Shown here piece by piece: positions 62,626-64,000 of a stretch of 64,000 nucleotides of DNA. Each line of letters starts with the position of its first letter. Position 1 is the stretch's first letter. Both the position numbers and the translations under genes were made by a program. The DNA comes from Actinophytocola sp. (GTDB lineage: Bacteria > Actinomycetota > Actinomycetes > Mycobacteriales > Pseudonocardiaceae). Below the pieces are notes generated by a model that saw only the letters and a program-made list of their open reading frames with translations, was not told the origin of the DNA and did not search any database. The DNA lies in contig NZ_WHTD01000027.1 of NCBI RefSeq assembly GCF_009379765.1, positions 1 to 64,000 of the forward strand. Direction: 5' to 3'.

Positions 62626-64000
62626 CCGTTCACGAACGGCCCGTGAACGGTGCCGCACCCGGGACGGAGTTGGAGCCGAAGGTCTATGACGCCGAGTTCG
62701 TCACCAACCCCGATCCGGAGGAGATCACGGCGTCGTCGAGGCGGCGCATGGTCGCCGAGATCGCGGGCCGGGTGTGGCGGTCCGGTCCGGTGCTGCGGGC
62801 GCGGTCGGTGGTGGCGTACCGGGTGCGAAAGGTGCCGCAGGACGCGGCGCGGCTGGTGTGGTTCCTGCTGCGCGGGAACTGGCGGTGGCTGGTCAAGGTC
62901 TGGACATGGGCCAGCTACGCCGACCTACGGGCCGACGCACGCAACGCCCGACTCGCCGGCGACCCGGACGCCCGCCGCACGGCGCAGGAGTTGATCCGGG
63001 CGGACGCCAAAGCACGGTGGGCGAGAGTCGGCATCGTCCTGCGCCGGGTGGTGGTCACAGTGCGAGTGCTCGCGCCGGCCGCGGTCGTGTTGTGGGCGGT
63101 CGACGCGTGGATGGACCGGAAGGCAATGTGGCCTTGGCTATCTGGTGTCTACACCGGACTGGACGCCGTAGGGGCGGTGCTGGGCGTGGTCGTGCCGGTC
63201 GTGCTCTACGCCGCGCCGGTGGTGTGGCTGGTAGCCGCCGTGTTCGAGGGCCGGGACAAGACACCCGGCGCCGGGTGGCTGGTGCGCCCGGACCGGGACG
63301 ACGCCGACTCGTGGATCGATGAACGGATGATCTCGAAAGCGTTGGCGCACTTGGGGATCGCGCCGTTGAACCGGTTCTTCAAGGACGGTGGCGACCTCGT
63401 CTACACCATCCCGGCCCGCAAGGACGGGGACGGCACCTACGCCCAGGTCCGGCTACCGCTCGGCGTCACCGCGGACATGGTGGCCGCGCAACGACCGAAG
63501 CTCGCCGCGAACCTCGGCCGCGCCGGACTGGAGACCTGGCCGACCAAGGGCGAGGAAGACGGCATCCTCGATCTGTGGGTAGCCGACAAAGGCACCCTCA
63601 ACGGTGGGGCCGGTGACTGGCCGCTCCTCCACGACGGACAGGTCGATGTGTTCGAGGGTGTCCCGTTCGGACTCACCCAACGCGGCACGGTCATCAACGC
63701 GCCGCTGATCGAGGCGAACTGGCTGGTCGGCGGCCGGCCGGGACAAGGCAAGTCCTCCGCGTTGCGGACGCTGCTACTCGGTGCCGCGCTGGACCCCACC
63801 GCGGAACTGTGGGTGTTCGTGATGGGCGAGTCACCCGACTTCGACCCCTTCACACCCCGGCTGGCCCGCTACCGGATGGGCATGGACGACGCGGTAGCCG
63901 AAACCGCGTTGCAGGCACTCTCCGACCTGTTGACCGAGATGGAGCGACGCGGCCAGGTCCTCGGCCAGCAACCCGGCCGGCCACCCAAGGTGTCCCGCAA
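62622..64000 (+). CDS. FtsK/SpoIIIE-type conjugative translocase Tra (C-terminus beyond right edge)
   Basis: At least 459 residues are present, and the frame is open to the edge. An N-terminal soluble part of about 140 residues precedes two membrane segments (about residues 145-162 and 180-208). The FtsK-type ATPase follows, with Walker A GGRPGQGKSSALRTLLLG near residues 370-387 and ELWVFVMGESPDFDPF after it. Actinomycete Tra moves double-stranded DNA between hyphae, unlike type IV systems. The ATG at 62622 overlaps the DUF2637-like stop. This is the key gene identifying the right end as an AICE or plasmid-derived element. Confidence 0.92.
   Translation, partial: MTVHERPVNGAAPGTELEPKVYDAEFVTNPDPEEITASSRRRMVAEIAGRVWRSGPVLRARSVVAYRVRKVPQDAARLVWFLLRGNWRWLVKVWTWASYADLRADARNARLAGDPDARRTAQELIRADAKARWARVGIVLRRVVVTVRVLAPAAVVLWAVDAWMDRKAMWPWLSGVYTGLDAVGAVLGVVVPVVLYAAPVVWLVAAVFEGRDKTPGAGWLVRPDRDDADSWIDERMISKALAHLGIAPLNRFFKDGGDLVYTIPARKDGDGTYAQVRLPLGVTADMVAAQRPKLAANLGRAGLETWPTKGEEDGILDLWVADKGTLNGGAGDWPLLHDGQVDVFEGVPFGLTQRGTVINAPLIEANWLVGGRPGQGKSSALRTLLLGAALDPTAELWVFVMGESPDFDPFTPRLARYRMGMDDAVAETALQALSDLLTEMERRGQVLGQQPGRPPKVSR

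Overview
The window is about 70% GC, carries Shine-Dalgarno-led and leaderless genes and shows long runs of gene order shared with Mycobacterium (dnaG, dgt, glyS, smtB-zur, uppS, recO, era, ybeY, phoH, rsmE, dnaJ, hrcA, hemW). Together with a CebR-type cello-oligosaccharide operon, an ECF41 sigma factor, DUF5753 regulators and an actinomycete conjugative element, this points to a filamentous actinomycete, most probably of the Pseudonocardiales (Amycolatopsis-like). This is inferred from gene content only.

Region 1 (1-15.7 kb) holds a TetR/MMPL efflux pair with an operator palindrome, trans-aconitate methyltransferase, dnaG, an ECF41 sigma factor with its convergent carboxymuconolactone-decarboxylase partner, a drug ABC exporter with a divergent two-HTH TetR regulator, a frameshifted serpin, dgt, a YdcF protein and an AbiEi-like protein. 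Region 2 (15.8-22.3 kb) holds a four-gene ABC exporter plus DesK/NarL-type two-component operon, glyS and the divergent smtB-like/zur zinc regulators. Region 3 (22.3-28.1 kb) is cebEFG-bglC with divergent cebR and two CebR-type boxes. It imports cello-oligosaccharides and hydrolyses them inside the cell.

Region 4 (28.2-42.8 kb) is a core housekeeping block: uppS, recO, era, a CNNM/CBS protein, ybeY, phoH, HIT, a LigD-like polymerase, rsmE, dnaJ and hrcA. phoH carries a 314-residue intein with the class 3 W/C/T signature. dnaJ appears frameshifted near its end. Region 5 (42.8-52.2 kb) is mixed metabolism: an FtsX-like extracellular domain protein, a P450, TetR, HemW, DoxX, a hydroxyacid dehydrogenase, a sugar-dehydrogenase-like lipoprotein and a secreted lipase. 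It is dotted with palindromic intergenic repeats, some carrying consensus DnaA boxes.

Region 6 (52.2-64 kb) is accessory. It has two unrelated-looking hypothetical genes in lower-GC DNA, a CAU-anticodon tRNA, DUF5753/XRE regulators, and two convergent HTH plus Nudix-like paralogues around a cupin gene, each preceded by an 11-bp direct repeat. It ends with an ATGA-coupled chain (HTH, WhiB-like, two membrane proteins, FtsK/SpoIIIE-type Tra) that runs off the right edge. This chain is the regulatory and transfer part of an actinomycete integrative and conjugative element (AICE). No integrase or replication gene is in view.
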